In this document: positions 17,918 through 26,033 of the stretch, piece after piece
Position numbering within the stretch: position 1 is the stretch's first letter
Layout of the letters: every line of letters begins with the position of its first letter
Assembly (NCBI RefSeq): GCF_028596025.1
Contig: NZ_CP117167.1
Span: forward strand, 1,922,001 to 1,986,000
DNA: 64,000 bases
Source: Mucilaginibacter jinjuensis
GTDB taxonomy: Bacteria > Bacteroidota > Bacteroidia > Sphingobacteriales > Sphingobacteriaceae
Direction: 5' to 3'
Notes under the pieces: generated by a model
Seen by the model: only the letters and a program-made list of their open reading frames with translations
The model's database searches: none
Told to the model about the DNA's origin: nothing
Translations under genes and position numbers: made by a program

Positions 17918-18910
17918 TTATCCCCCCAAAACCGACATGGAGGTGTGTATAGATCCGTTGCTTAATGCTTCTGCCGCAAAGCCATCTTTCTCGCGTTTAG
18001 CAACTGCATTTAATAGTATTTGCTGTAAACCTTCGCCTGTGGCGCCACTACGCAATGTATCGCGCAAGTTGGCTACGGGTGGCCCATAAAGACAAGTCCT
18101 CAATTCGCCGGTAGCTGATAAGCGAACACGGTTACAAGTGCCGCAGAATGTACGGCTGAATGATGGGATAATACCAAAGCCACCTGCATATCCCGGTATC
18201 TTATAGTTAACCGAGGTAGAATTATCATCGCTGATTATCCTATTAATATCAGTGTAATGTTGGCTGATGTGTTGGTAAATCCGTTGATAATCCCAACCCG
18301 AATAGCCGGAAATAGCACTTCCGTTAAAAGGCATTTCTTCCAGGAAGCGTACGGATAGGGGATGATTTTTAGTCAACTCAATAAAAGGGATAATATCTTC
18401 GATGTTCTTATTGTCAGCTATAACGCAGTTGAGTTTAATTTCGAAGCCATCATCCAATAATCCTAAAATGCCATTATAAACGGTATCGAAACTATCCCGG
18501 CGGGTAATGCGATGAAAACGTTCTGCATCCAGCGAATCAAGGCTGATATTGATCTTCCGGATACCCATTTCTTTTAATGCAGATTGGTGTTTGGCTGAAA
18601 GTGTACCGTTAGAGGTAACTACAATTTCCTTTAAGCCATCGAGCTCGCTCAGTTTATATAAAAAAGGGATAATACCGTTACGCACAAAGGGCTCACCGCC
18701 GGTAATGCGGATCTTGTCGATGCCCAAACCAACAAAAACGTTGGATAGCTGGTACATCTCCTCGAAAGAAAGCAGCTCCTTACGCGGGGCAAAGTTAATC
18801 CCTTCTTCGGGCATGCAGTAATAGCACCTGAAGTTACACCGGTCTGTAACCGAAAGCCGCAGGTAATTTAAACGGCGGCCATGCTGATCAACTAATAAGC
18901 TTTCTTTCAT
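17918..18910 (-). CDS. moaA: GTP 3',8-cyclase (radical SAM) MoaA
   Basis: 330-residue radical SAM enzyme starting molybdopterin synthesis from GTP. The N-terminal 4Fe-4S motif is CNFRCYYC (a CxxxCxxC pattern), followed by RITGGEPFVRNGI (SAM binding) and the C-terminal cluster motif CGTCNRVRLSATGELRTCL. The chain ends in Gly-Gly (SMSVLGG), required in MoaA for reaching the active site. MoaC, which acts next on the cyclised GTP, is not encoded anywhere in the window. It is cotranscribed with moaE upstream (3-bp gap) and moeB downstream (14 bp). Confidence 0.96.
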   Translation of the reverse strand: MKESLLVDQHGRRLNYLRLSVTDRCNFRCYYCMPEEGINFAPRKELLSFEEMYQLSNVFVGLGIDKIRITGGEPFVRNGIIPFLYKLSELDGLKEIVVTSNGTLSAKHQSALKEMGIRKINISLDSLDAERFHRITRRDSFDTVYNGILGLLDDGFEIKLNCVIADNKNIEDIIPFIELTKNHPLSVRFLEEMPFNGSAISGYSGWDYQRIYQHISQHYTDINRIISDDNSTSVNYKIPGYAGGFGIIPSFSRTFCGTCNRVRLSATGELRTCLYGPPVANLRDTLRSGATGEGLQQILLNAVAKREKDGFAAEALSNGSIHTSMSVLGG

Positions 18911-18913
18911 TTA

Positions 18914-19324
18914 TTATGGATGGGCATTAACCCAAACGCTATTGTCTTCGTAAAATTCTTTTTTCCAGATGGGCACAGTACGTTTCAGCTCATCAATCAG
19001 CCAATGGCATGCCTCGAAAGAAGCATCGCGATGGGCAGATGATACACCAATAATCACCACTGGTTGTCCCGGCAATTTATGACCAACAGCATGAATAATT
19101 GCCACCTCGTAAAGCGGCCATTGCTCTTTCGCCTGTAAGCCCAGCTTTTCCATCTCCTTTAAAGCCATCGGTTCATAAGCCTCAAAATCGAGATGAAGTA
19201 CCTTTTTACCCTTGCTGTGGTTTCGTACCATGCCTACAAACAGGTTGATAGCACCGGTTTCCTCACTGCCTAAATAAGCAGGGGCTTCGCTTAAATCAAT
19301 ATGTTCAACTATACGGATCAGCAT
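18914..19324 (-). CDS. moaE: molybdopterin synthase catalytic subunit MoaE
   Basis: 136-residue large subunit of molybdopterin synthase, which transfers sulfur from thiocarboxylated MoaD to cyclic pyranopterin monophosphate. Characteristic parts are GAINLFVGMVRNHSKGK, LDFEAYEPMALKEM, IIHAVGHKLPGQ, VVIIGVSSAHRDASFEACHW and the C-terminal VPIWKKEFYEDNSVW with the catalytic Lys pair. Lies 5 bp downstream of moaD. Confidence 0.95.
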   Translation of the reverse strand: MLIRIVEHIDLSEAPAYLGSEETGAINLFVGMVRNHSKGKKVLHLDFEAYEPMALKEMEKLGLQAKEQWPLYEVAIIHAVGHKLPGQPVVIIGVSSAHRDASFEACHWLIDELKRTVPIWKKEFYEDNSVWVNAHP

Positions 19325-19329
19325 ATTAA

Positions 19330-19569
19330 TTAACCTCCGCTAACTGGTGGAATAAGGGCTATTTCGCTAACGCTGTTGATAAACGTATTATCATCGGCAT
19401 ACTCGCTATCAACTGCCACAGCCAATGAATTTAAAGCAGCCATAGCCGGATATTGTTGCCCCAGCCAAATCCTTAAATCGCCTACCGTTTGCAAATCTTC
19501 GCCCGTGGGTATGGTGAGTTTCGCTTTACCGGCAATGTCGCGCGTAATTCCAAACAGCAGTATTTCCAT
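19330..19569 (-). CDS. moaD: molybdopterin synthase sulfur carrier subunit MoaD
   Basis: 79-residue ubiquitin-like sulfur carrier. It has the beta-grasp pattern and ends in IALIPPVSGG, whose C-terminal Gly-Gly is the site of adenylation by MoeB and thiocarboxylate formation. First gene of the minus-strand molybdenum cofactor operon. Confidence 0.93.
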   Translation of the reverse strand: MEILLFGITRDIAGKAKLTIPTGEDLQTVGDLRIWLGQQYPAMAALNSLAVAVDSEYADDNTFINSVSEIALIPPVSGG

Positions 19570-19681
19570 TATATGTATATAAGCTTGCCAACAAATATAC
19601 CCATTTATGGTTTTCGGGTGTGTTATTCATGTCATTGATAGCCCATAAATTAAATCGATGACGTTTAATCAGTTAGTCCTT

Positions 19682-19689
19682 TAACTTTG
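19682..19689 (+). promoter_or_regulatory. -7 box TAACTTTG of the ankyrin gene
   Basis: TAnnTTTG match 25 nt before the ATG at 19715. A TTTA at 19663-19666 lies near the expected -33 position. Confidence 0.55.
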
Positions 19690-19714
19690 CTTATCATCAA
19701 AACCGAAAAATACT

Positions 19715-20182
19715 ATGGATATCTTTGAAGCAGCCCGTACCAATAATATTAAAGAATTAAAAACTGCCCTCCAAACTAGCGATGCTAATGTGAAGGACGG
19801 CCGTGGCTCAACCCCTTTGATTGTTGCAACCTACTATAATAACCTCGATGCCGTAAAAGCCTTGCTCGAAGCCGGTGCTGATACCGAACTAAAAGATGGC
19901 ATGGGCAATACCGCGCTAATGGGTGTATGCTTTAAAGGTTATACCGAAACCGCCAAATTACTTTTAGAACATGGTGCTAACGTTGCTGCCACAAACGGCA
20001 ATGGTAATACTGCATTAACTTTTGCAGCAATGTTTGGCCATAATGAGCTGATAAAGCTTTTATTAACCCACGGTGCAGACCCGCAACTCAAAGACGCGAC
20101 AGGCAAAAGCCCGATAGATTATGCCCTGGAGAAGAAGAATTATGAAGGGTTTGATTTAATGGCGGTAGAAGTTAATAAGTAA
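19715..20182 (+). CDS. ankyrin-repeat protein
   Basis: 155-residue soluble protein made almost wholly of four or five ankyrin repeats (for example GSTPLIVATYYNNLDAVKAL, AGADTELKDGMGNTALMGVC, HGANVAATNGNGNTALTFAA, HGADPQLKDATGKSPIDYAL). Such domains bind partner proteins; no signal peptide or enzymatic part is seen. It lies between the two halves of the molybdenum locus, in divergent orientation to moaD and the same direction as modA, but separated from modA by more than 1 kb of repeats, so a link to molybdenum is unproven. Confidence 0.88.
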   Translation: MDIFEAARTNNIKELKTALQTSDANVKDGRGSTPLIVATYYNNLDAVKALLEAGADTELKDGMGNTALMGVCFKGYTETAKLLLEHGANVAATNGNGNTALTFAAMFGHNELIKLLLTHGADPQLKDATGKSPIDYALEKKNYEGFDLMAVEVNK

Positions 20183-20234
20183 AAACCCCACCCAACTCTT
20201 ACCTAAAGAATATAGTTCGCTCAGCCTAAATTTC

Positions 20235-20336
20235 TACCCCTTATTAACGTTTTGGGAAGTTGCGATGACTGTGGTGTTCCTCTAATTTAGGGGAATGCAA
20301 TGACAGTGCTACCACTTCTAGCAGTAATAAGGGGTA
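20235..20336. repeat. MITE-like palindromic element, full copy A
   Basis: A 102-bp element with terminal inverted repeats TACCCCTTATTA ... TAATAAGGGGTA and a central palindrome TTCCTCTAATTTAGGGGAA. Imperfect pairing continues a few bases outward (20228-20342). A second full copy is at 42536-42636 and a partial inverted copy at 42491-42527. It encodes nothing. Confidence 0.85.
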
Positions 20337-20372
20337 TAAATTGTACCAGGTTAAAAGATGTGGGTACATGCT

Positions 20373-20476
20373 ATCCCCCTGAAGGGGAGGGCTAATAATT
20401 TGTCATTATTTGTCATCGCTCAGATGACAAATAACTGAGAAAAGTTCTTTGCTCCCCTTTAGGGGGCTGGGGGTAT
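20373..20476. repeat. palindromic element with CCCCCT(G/A)AAGGGGAG-type arms
   Basis: Left arm TCCCCCTGAAGGGGAG near 20373-20390 and right arm CTCCCCTTTAGGGGGCTGGG near 20451-20471 enclose a further hairpin (TTTGTCAT...ATGACAAA, 20399-20432). Words of this kind are common intergenic repeats in this phylum. Noncoding. Confidence 0.6.
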
Positions 20477-20536
20477 CCCGTTTAAAAAGCGTGGCTATAC
20501 CGTTAAAACACGGTATGCTTTTAGTGGCTGCATTCT

Positions 20537-20544
20537 TAAATTTG
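20537..20544 (+). promoter_or_regulatory. -7 box TAAATTTG before a small membrane-protein gene
   Basis: TAnnTTTG match 20 nt upstream of the ATG at 20565. Confidence 0.45.
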
Positions 20545-20564
20545 CGGTATCAATCTATCACTAA

Positions 20565-20732
20565 ATGCAATTCCGAACGTCTAAGCCTCAGCAAAGAATT
20601 ATGCGATCATTCTCCATCGAACAAAAGGCCAACGGTAAATTTACAGTCGATCATATTTATTTAATGTTAGCCATACTGGCTTTTATAATCGTTGGCTTTA
20701 TAGCTATTAATCAGTACGTTGTTTTAGCGTAA
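20565..20732 (+). CDS. small single-span membrane protein (55 aa)
   Basis: Reading frame from the ATG at 20565 (MQFRTSKPQQRIMRSFSIEQ...), or from an in-frame ATG at 20601 giving 43 residues. The C-terminal half (YLMLAILAFIIVGFIAINQY) is one hydrophobic helix preceded by a polar, basic N-terminus. A good -7 promoter box precedes the longer form. No family known; a small inner-membrane protein is the best reading. Confidence 0.5.
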   Translation: MQFRTSKPQQRIMRSFSIEQKANGKFTVDHIYLMLAILAFIIVGFIAINQYVVLA

Positions 20733-21276
20733 GAGCGAAATTCAGGAAACAAAATAAGCATTAATTAACTTTATCGTCATTGCGAGGAACGAAGCAATCT
20801 CAGATCGATCAGCACTTCCTTTAATATCGCAGAAGCTATTATGAATGTGTTGTGCTTTATCAACGTCAGTCCCGCTCAATCGCCGCGGGTAGGCTGTTAC
20901 TTTTGGCTTGATCCAAAAGTAACCGAAAGATCAAGACGCAAAAAAGCTCCACCGCACAAGTCCACTTCACGGCCACGCTTTTGCGTCAGAGCCACCACAC
21001 GAAAAGTTTTAGATTGCCCCGACCCAACTACAATCCTAACATAACCTTTTACTCATGCAGCATTGGCAATGTTGCGGCAACCACAGGTATTGCTAAAGCA
21101 CAGGTAGTTCATAGCAACAAGGCCCGGCTGCGACTTTTCTTTTTGGTTCATTTTTCTTTTGAGAGAAAAGAAAAAGAACATCCACTGACGATTCATATAT
21201 AACCCCACCCTCCCTAATGAAAAACGGATTGCCGGAATGATTGTTAACAGCATAAAAAAATATTACTTTGCAATAA
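20733..21276. other. 544-bp gene-free stretch with degenerate palindromic repeats
   Basis: Contains a half copy of the GTCATTGCGAG repeat (20775-20801), a palindromic word pair TTACTTTTGGCTTGATCC / AAAAGTAACC near 20898-20927, and an AT-rich palindrome of TTTTCTTTT/AAAAGAAAAA words near 21135-21180. Short reading frames here run through these repeats and are not convincing as genes. The region ends in the modA upstream region, where TTACTTTG (21264-21271) weakly resembles a -7 box. Confidence 0.6.
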
Positions 21277-22032
21277 ATGCCAAGAATCAAAATATTACTT
21301 TTAATTACCTGCTTGTTCGTTAGTCTTTCAACTTACGCGCAGCCACACAAATTACGTATTGCCGTAGCTGCCAACGCGCAATATGTAGCCAAAAAACTGG
21401 CCGAAGAATTTAAAAAAGAGACCAATGTTGATGCCGACTTAATTGTAGGTGCATCGGGTAAATTAACTACACAGATAGAGCAAGGCGCACCTTTTGATGT
21501 GTTTCTTTCTGCCGACATGAAATACCCGCAAGAACTGGCCGATAAGACCCTGACACTCGATCAGCCGCGCATTTATGCTTATGGACAATTGATTATGTGG
21601 ACGCTCAATAAGGATGCTAAACTGAGCCAGCCATCAGATTTAACCCAGCCTGTTTTTCATAAAATAGCAGTAGCCAACCCATCACTGGCACCTTATGGCG
21701 AAGCCACTATGCAAGCCCTCGGCAAACTGAAACTAGCCGAGCAGCTTAAAGATAAAATAGTTTATGGCGAGAGCATTGCCCAGGTGAACCAATACCTGCT
21801 AAGTGGGGCTACAGAAGTGGCTTTTACGGCAAAATCTATTGTGCTCGATCCTGAGCAGAAGGATAAAGGCAAGTGGGTAGCAGTAAACGAAAAGCTTTAT
21901 CAACCCATTGCGCAAGGGGTAGTAATATTGAAGGCATCATCAGGTGAAAATCTGAAAGAAGCACAAAAATTCTATACTTTTTTATTCGGTTCAAAAGCTA
22001 AGAAGATCTTAAAAGCCTACGGTTATAAATAA
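21277..22032 (+). CDS. modA: molybdate ABC transporter substrate-binding protein ModA
   Basis: 251-residue periplasmic binding protein for molybdate or tungstate. Signal peptide residues 1-21 (LLITCLFVSLSTYAQ). Oxyanion-pocket motifs: AVAANAQYVAKKLAEEF, VGASGKLTTQIEQGAPFDVF with LSADMKYPQEL, and VANPSLAPYGEAT; a C-terminal GVVILKASS segment follows. The length is typical. Its stop overlaps the modB start (TAATG), so modA-modB-modC form one operon. It supplies molybdate for the cofactor genes on the opposite strand. Confidence 0.95.
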   Translation: MPRIKILLLITCLFVSLSTYAQPHKLRIAVAANAQYVAKKLAEEFKKETNVDADLIVGASGKLTTQIEQGAPFDVFLSADMKYPQELADKTLTLDQPRIYAYGQLIMWTLNKDAKLSQPSDLTQPVFHKIAVANPSLAPYGEATMQALGKLKLAEQLKDKIVYGESIAQVNQYLLSGATEVAFTAKSIVLDPEQKDKGKWVAVNEKLYQPIAQGVVILKASSGENLKEAQKFYTFLFGSKAKKILKAYGYK

Positions 22033-22712
22033 TGGAGATTGATCTGCAACCGCTTTGGCTTACCTTTAAACTGGCATCAATAACTACGGTTTGCCTGCTA
22101 ATTATTGGTTTGCCTTTGGCTGCCTTACTGGCACAAAGCAGGTGGAAACTCAAATCAATTGCCGAAGCATTGATCAGCCTGCCTTTGGTGTTGCCGCCAT
22201 CCGTATTGGGTTTTTATTTGTTATTGGCCTTAAGTCCGGCACATGGCTTTGGTGCCTTGCTACAATCGTGGTTCAATGTGCGGTTGGTATTTACTTTCCC
22301 TGGGTTGGTGATCGGGTCGATAATTTACAGTTTACCATTTATGGTTCACCCGATACAGGGTGGTTTAGAAGCCTTGCCCGAAAGCCTGCAGCAAGCCTCC
22401 TGGACTTTGGGCCGATCAAAAACGGATACCTTTTTTAAAGTTTTACTGCCTAATATCCGCCCGGCATTGCTTACCGGTATTGTACTCACATTTGCACATA
22501 CCCTGGGCGAGTTTGGTTTAGTGCTGATGATTGGCGGCAGCCTCCCCGGCGTTACAAAAGTGGCTTCAATCGCTATTTATAATGAGGCCGAAGCATTGAA
22601 TTTCCATGCAGCACATGTTTACTCGGCCGTGTTGCTGGTTATTTCCTTTTGCATTTTGCTGTTGGTTTACATCATCAATAAACGTTTAATCAAAAACCGT
22701 TTGGCGCTATGA
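22032..22712 (+). CDS. modB: molybdate ABC transporter permease ModB
   Basis: 226-residue inner-membrane permease with five to six predicted helices (TFKLASITTVCLLIIGLPLA, LVLPPSVLGFYLLLAL, FPGLVIGSIIYSLPF, a C-terminal VLLVISFCILLLVYII). The EAA loop that contacts the ATPase reads EALPESLQQASWTLGRSKTD. Overlaps modA by 1 bp and modC by 4 bp (ATGA). Confidence 0.95.
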   Translation: MEIDLQPLWLTFKLASITTVCLLIIGLPLAALLAQSRWKLKSIAEALISLPLVLPPSVLGFYLLLALSPAHGFGALLQSWFNVRLVFTFPGLVIGSIIYSLPFMVHPIQGGLEALPESLQQASWTLGRSKTDTFFKVLLPNIRPALLTGIVLTFAHTLGEFGLVLMIGGSLPGVTKVASIAIYNEAEALNFHAAHVYSAVLLVISFCILLLVYIINKRLIKNRLAL

Positions 22713-23545
22713 TCAGGATCCGCATCCGCAAAAAACTGAACATGGCCGACGGTGCATCCAACCTGATATTTGATGCCGAATTACCGCTACAAAATATAAC
22801 TGCGCTATACGGGCCATCAGGGGCAGGGAAAACCACTTTGCTGAAAATTATTGCCGGGCTTATTCATCCCGAAGATGGTTTCATCGAGGTGAATGGTGAG
22901 GTGTGGTTGGATACTTCAAAAAAGATCAGTATGCCTCCACAGCAACGCAATATTGGCTTCGTTTTTCAGGATTACGCTTTGTTCCCCAATATGACTGTAA
23001 GGCAAAACCTGCGGTACGCTGCCGGTAAAAATGCGGATGAAGCATTAATCAGCCACTTGCTTAATTTAACCGGGCTAAGCACTTTCGCTAATCATAAACC
23101 CGAAACATTATCCGGCGGGCAAAAGCAACGCACTGCGTTAGCACGTGCATTGATTAGAAAGCCTTCATTATTATTGTTAGACGAACCATTATCTGCCCTG
23201 GATAATGAAAACCGGGTACAACTGCAACAAGAACTTCTGCAATTGCATGATGAATATAAGTTCAGCGCGTTATTGGTAAGCCATGATATTGCCGAGGTTT
23301 ATCATTTAACCAGCAGGATATTATCTATCGATAAGGGAAGAATTCTAAAAGCAGGTACGCCAGCCCATGTTTTTGGGTTGACAGAGAATGAATCAATAAA
23401 ACTTTTTGGACAAGTTATCAGTACCGACGGCGATTGGATGACGGTTTTGCTCGACCAACGATTACACCGCGTAAAGAGAGTGGAAGCCTTGAAGGTAGGA
23501 GATAGGGTTAGTGTGGAATTGGGAGATGTAGAGAAGATGATTTAA
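22709..23545 (+). CDS. modC: molybdate ABC transporter ATP-binding protein ModC
   Basis: 278-residue ATPase energising ModB. Walker A GPSGAGKTT, Q-loop FVFQDYALFPNMTV, signature LSGGQKQRTALARAL, Walker B LLLLDEPLSALD, H-loop SHDIAEV. After residue about 220 only a short part of the C-terminal regulatory region remains (QVISTDGDWMTVLLDQ), shorter than the two-lobed TOBE part of E. coli ModC (about 350 residues), so anion-dependent feedback may be reduced. Translationally coupled to modB. Confidence 0.93.
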   Translation: MIRIRIRKKLNMADGASNLIFDAELPLQNITALYGPSGAGKTTLLKIIAGLIHPEDGFIEVNGEVWLDTSKKISMPPQQRNIGFVFQDYALFPNMTVRQNLRYAAGKNADEALISHLLNLTGLSTFANHKPETLSGGQKQRTALARALIRKPSLLLLDEPLSALDNENRVQLQQELLQLHDEYKFSALLVSHDIAEVYHLTSRILSIDKGRILKAGTPAHVFGLTENESIKLFGQVISTDGDWMTVLLDQRLHRVKRVEALKVGDRVSVELGDVEKMI

Positions 23546-23613
23546 GCATATCATTACAAGGTATCATCCTAATCGCCTATCTTTATCACCCTCCTAAAGC
23601 ATTTAAATTTAGC

Positions 23614-24933
23614 ATGGCAGAAGCAGACAAAAAGAAATTAGGCCTATGGTCCAGCACCTCGCTGGTGGTGGGCAATATGATAGGCGCTGGGGTGTTTTTA
23701 ATGCCTGCGGCGATGGCATCATTCGGCAGCGTGAGCTTGCTGGGTTGGGTGTTTTCTGCTATCGGATCATTCTTTTTGGCGAGGGTATTTAGTAACCTCA
23801 GCAAGTTACTTCCGCAAGGCACTGGTGGCCCTTATGCTTATACACGCCATGGTCTGGGCGATTTTGCCGCCTTTTTAGTAGCCTGGGGATATTACCTCGC
23901 TACATCATGTGCCAATGCGGCTATCACAATCTCATTTGTAAGTGCGCTAAGTACGTTTTTTCCGGCATTGGCAACCAATACACTGGCAGCAGTGCTTACC
24001 GGTTTATGTGCTATATGGTTACTTACCTGGGTAAATACGCGCGGTGTGGCAACATCGGGCAAAGTACAGCTGGCTACTACCATTTTAAAATTGTTGCCTT
24101 TGCTGGTTATCGCCATTGGCGGCTTGTTTTTTATCAGAGCCGAAAACTTTCATCCCTTTAACAATACAAACACATCTGTTTGGGGAGCTATAACAGCAAC
24201 TGCTACTATGACGATGTTCTCGTACATCGGTATCGAATCTGCAACTATACCATCCGGCAGTGTGGCCGATCCGGGTAAAACTATCTCGCGGGCTACCATG
24301 CTGGGCTTATTGATTGCTACACTGGTTTATGTTTTGGGCAGCATAAGTGTGATGGGTATTATCCCCAATAAAGCACTTCAACACTCGGTTACCCCATTTG
24401 CTGATGCAGCGGTTATTATGTTTGGGCCAAGTGCACGCTACTGGGTAAGCGCAGGTGTTGCCATAGCCGCCTTTGGTGCACTTAATGGCTGGACACTGGT
24501 ACAAGGCCAGGTGCCTTTCGCTATTGCTAAGGATAAGCTTTTCCCGGCCATCTTTACACGACTGAATAGTAAAGGTGTGCCTTATGTAGGTATGATCATC
24601 AGCGGGATCATTATCTCCCTATTTATGAGTATGAACTATACTAAGGCACTGGTAGAACAATTCAGGTTTCTGTTGCTCCTGTCAGTGTTTACCATGCTGG
24701 TACCTTACCTGTTTTCGGTAACGTCATACATCCTCATCCGGCTCGAAAAAAAATCCCTGCAAAGCAGGGGATGGGTACCGGCTATTGTTTTAGGTATGCT
24801 TGCTTTTGTTTACACCCTATGGGAAATTGCAGGTGCCGGGCAAAGTTCTGTTTTCTACGGCTTTATACTGCTGATGGCTGGTGTGCCTTTTTATGTTTGG
24901 GGGATTTATAAGAAAAAGGTTTCGGAAGATTAA
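23614..24933 (+). CDS. APC-family amino acid antiporter, AdiC-like
   Basis: 439-residue inner-membrane protein with about 12 helices. The N-terminal helix 1 break NMIGAGVFLMPAAMASFG, GGPYAYTRHGLG, the helix 6 segment MFSYIGIESATIPSG with DPGKTI, and GALNGWTLVQGQ follow the order seen in the arginine/agmatine antiporter AdiC. Amino-acid exchange is therefore likely; the exact substrate is not determined. No adjacent decarboxylase gene is present, which argues against a classic acid-resistance pair. It is followed 69 bp later by an EamA exporter in the same direction. Confidence 0.88.
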   Translation: MAEADKKKLGLWSSTSLVVGNMIGAGVFLMPAAMASFGSVSLLGWVFSAIGSFFLARVFSNLSKLLPQGTGGPYAYTRHGLGDFAAFLVAWGYYLATSCANAAITISFVSALSTFFPALATNTLAAVLTGLCAIWLLTWVNTRGVATSGKVQLATTILKLLPLLVIAIGGLFFIRAENFHPFNNTNTSVWGAITATATMTMFSYIGIESATIPSGSVADPGKTISRATMLGLLIATLVYVLGSISVMGIIPNKALQHSVTPFADAAVIMFGPSARYWVSAGVAIAAFGALNGWTLVQGQVPFAIAKDKLFPAIFTRLNSKGVPYVGMIISGIIISLFMSMNYTKALVEQFRFLLLLSVFTMLVPYLFSVTSYILIRLEKKSLQSRGWVPAIVLGMLAFVYTLWEIAGAGQSSVFYGFILLMAGVPFYVWGIYKKKVSED

Positions 24934-25002
24934 AAATCTGAATTGCTTTTTTCAATACCTCTCAGTGCAAATTCATTTATGTTTGCAGTCCGATAAACAT
25001 AA

Positions 25003-25875
25003 ATGGAGACTAAAAAACGAATTGAGATCCCACCGGTACCTGCGGTGCTGTTATCTATCATCAGTGTACAGGGTGGTGCGGCTATTGCCAAAGGGATATT
25101 TCCGCTACTGGGTGCTATATCTACGTCTTCGTTACGGATTGGTTTATCGGCAGTAATCTTGCTACTGGTTAACCGGCCAAACCTACGAAGCATTACCAAA
25201 GCACAGTGGAAAGCCGCTGCCCTGTATGGTATAGCTTTGGGTTCGATGAATATTATTTTTTACATGGCTATTTCGCGCATTCCGCTTGCATTGGGCGTTG
25301 CGCTCGAGTTTGTTGGCCCTTTGGTATTGGCACTAACCAAATCTAAACAAAAGATAGATTTTTTATGGGTGATACTTGCTGCTGCGGGCATCGCGCTTAT
25401 TGCGCCCTGGAGTAACAATGGTTTAAACATCGTCGGCATGTTGCTGGCCCTGCTTGCAGGTGGCTTTTGGGCGGCATACATCGTATTGGGCGGTCGGATC
25501 TCTAAAATGATGGATGGCCGCACTGCAGTTACCATCGGTATGATCTTCGCTTCGGCAATTGTGGTACCAGCAGCCATTGGCGATGGGATCATAACTCACC
25601 TAAAACCCTGGATGTTACTATCTGGCGTGGCACTGGCCTTGCTTTCGAGCGCTATCCCTTTTACGTTAGAAATAAATGCACTGAGGAAAATCCCTGCAAA
25701 GACTTTCAGTATCCTAATGAGCCTCGAACCTGCCGTGGCTGCACTTTCGGGTCTGATTTTTCTGCACGAGTATCTGTCGTTTTACGAATGGCTGGCCATT
25801 GCATTAATTATTATTGCCAGTGCCGGTACAACGCTAAGCGCGAAGAAAGCGCCCCAGGTTGCGCCAGAGTCGTGA
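25003..25875 (+). CDS. EamA/DMT-family transporter (RhtA-like)
   Basis: 290-residue inner-membrane exporter with ten predicted helices in two EamA repeats. N-terminal repeat: IISVQGGAAIAKGIFPLLGA and LRIGLSAVILLLVNRP; C-terminal repeat ending with SAIPFTLEINALRKIPAKTF, SLEPAVAALSGLIFLHE and ALIIIASAGTTLSA. The pattern matches the RhtA group that exports threonine and homoserine or drugs; substrate inferred only. Confidence 0.88.
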   Translation: METKKRIEIPPVPAVLLSIISVQGGAAIAKGIFPLLGAISTSSLRIGLSAVILLLVNRPNLRSITKAQWKAAALYGIALGSMNIIFYMAISRIPLALGVALEFVGPLVLALTKSKQKIDFLWVILAAAGIALIAPWSNNGLNIVGMLLALLAGGFWAAYIVLGGRISKMMDGRTAVTIGMIFASAIVVPAAIGDGIITHLKPWMLLSGVALALLSSAIPFTLEINALRKIPAKTFSILMSLEPAVAALSGLIFLHEYLSFYEWLAIALIIIASAGTTLSAKKAPQVAPES

Positions 25876-25961
25876 TGATTTGCAATATGAATTTCCCTAT
25901 AGCTTCCTTATCCTGCTAATGAACGGGTTCTGCATTATTTAGGCAACGACTCTGTAGGTCG

Positions 25962-25988
25962 GGGATTGCTTCGTTCCTCGCAATGACG
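25962..25988. repeat. REP-like palindrome half copy, GTCATTGCGAG family
   Basis: GGGATTGCTTCGTTCC with CTCGCAATGACG, the right arm of the family, between the convergent EamA and carboxylesterase genes. The left arm is missing; a relic loop precedes it. Confidence 0.75.
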
Positions 25989-26008
25989 ATCGTATTGTAT
26001 AAATAAGA

Positions 26009-26028
26009 AAGGCCTCAATCGAGGCCTT
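26009..26028 (-). terminator. hairpin after the carboxylesterase gene
   Basis: Stem AAGGCCTC / GAGGCCTT with loop AATC, 5 bp beyond the minus-strand stop and followed by A/T-rich sequence. Could also stop plus-strand transcription. Confidence 0.75.
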
Positions 26029-26033
26029 CTTTA

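Noticed and set aside
20841..21202. Several short open frames on both strands between the small membrane gene and modA
   Set aside because: They run through palindromic repeat words (ACTTTTGG/CCAAAAGT, TTTCTTTT/AAAAGAAA) and overlap each other in different frames; no signal, domain or promoter supports them.
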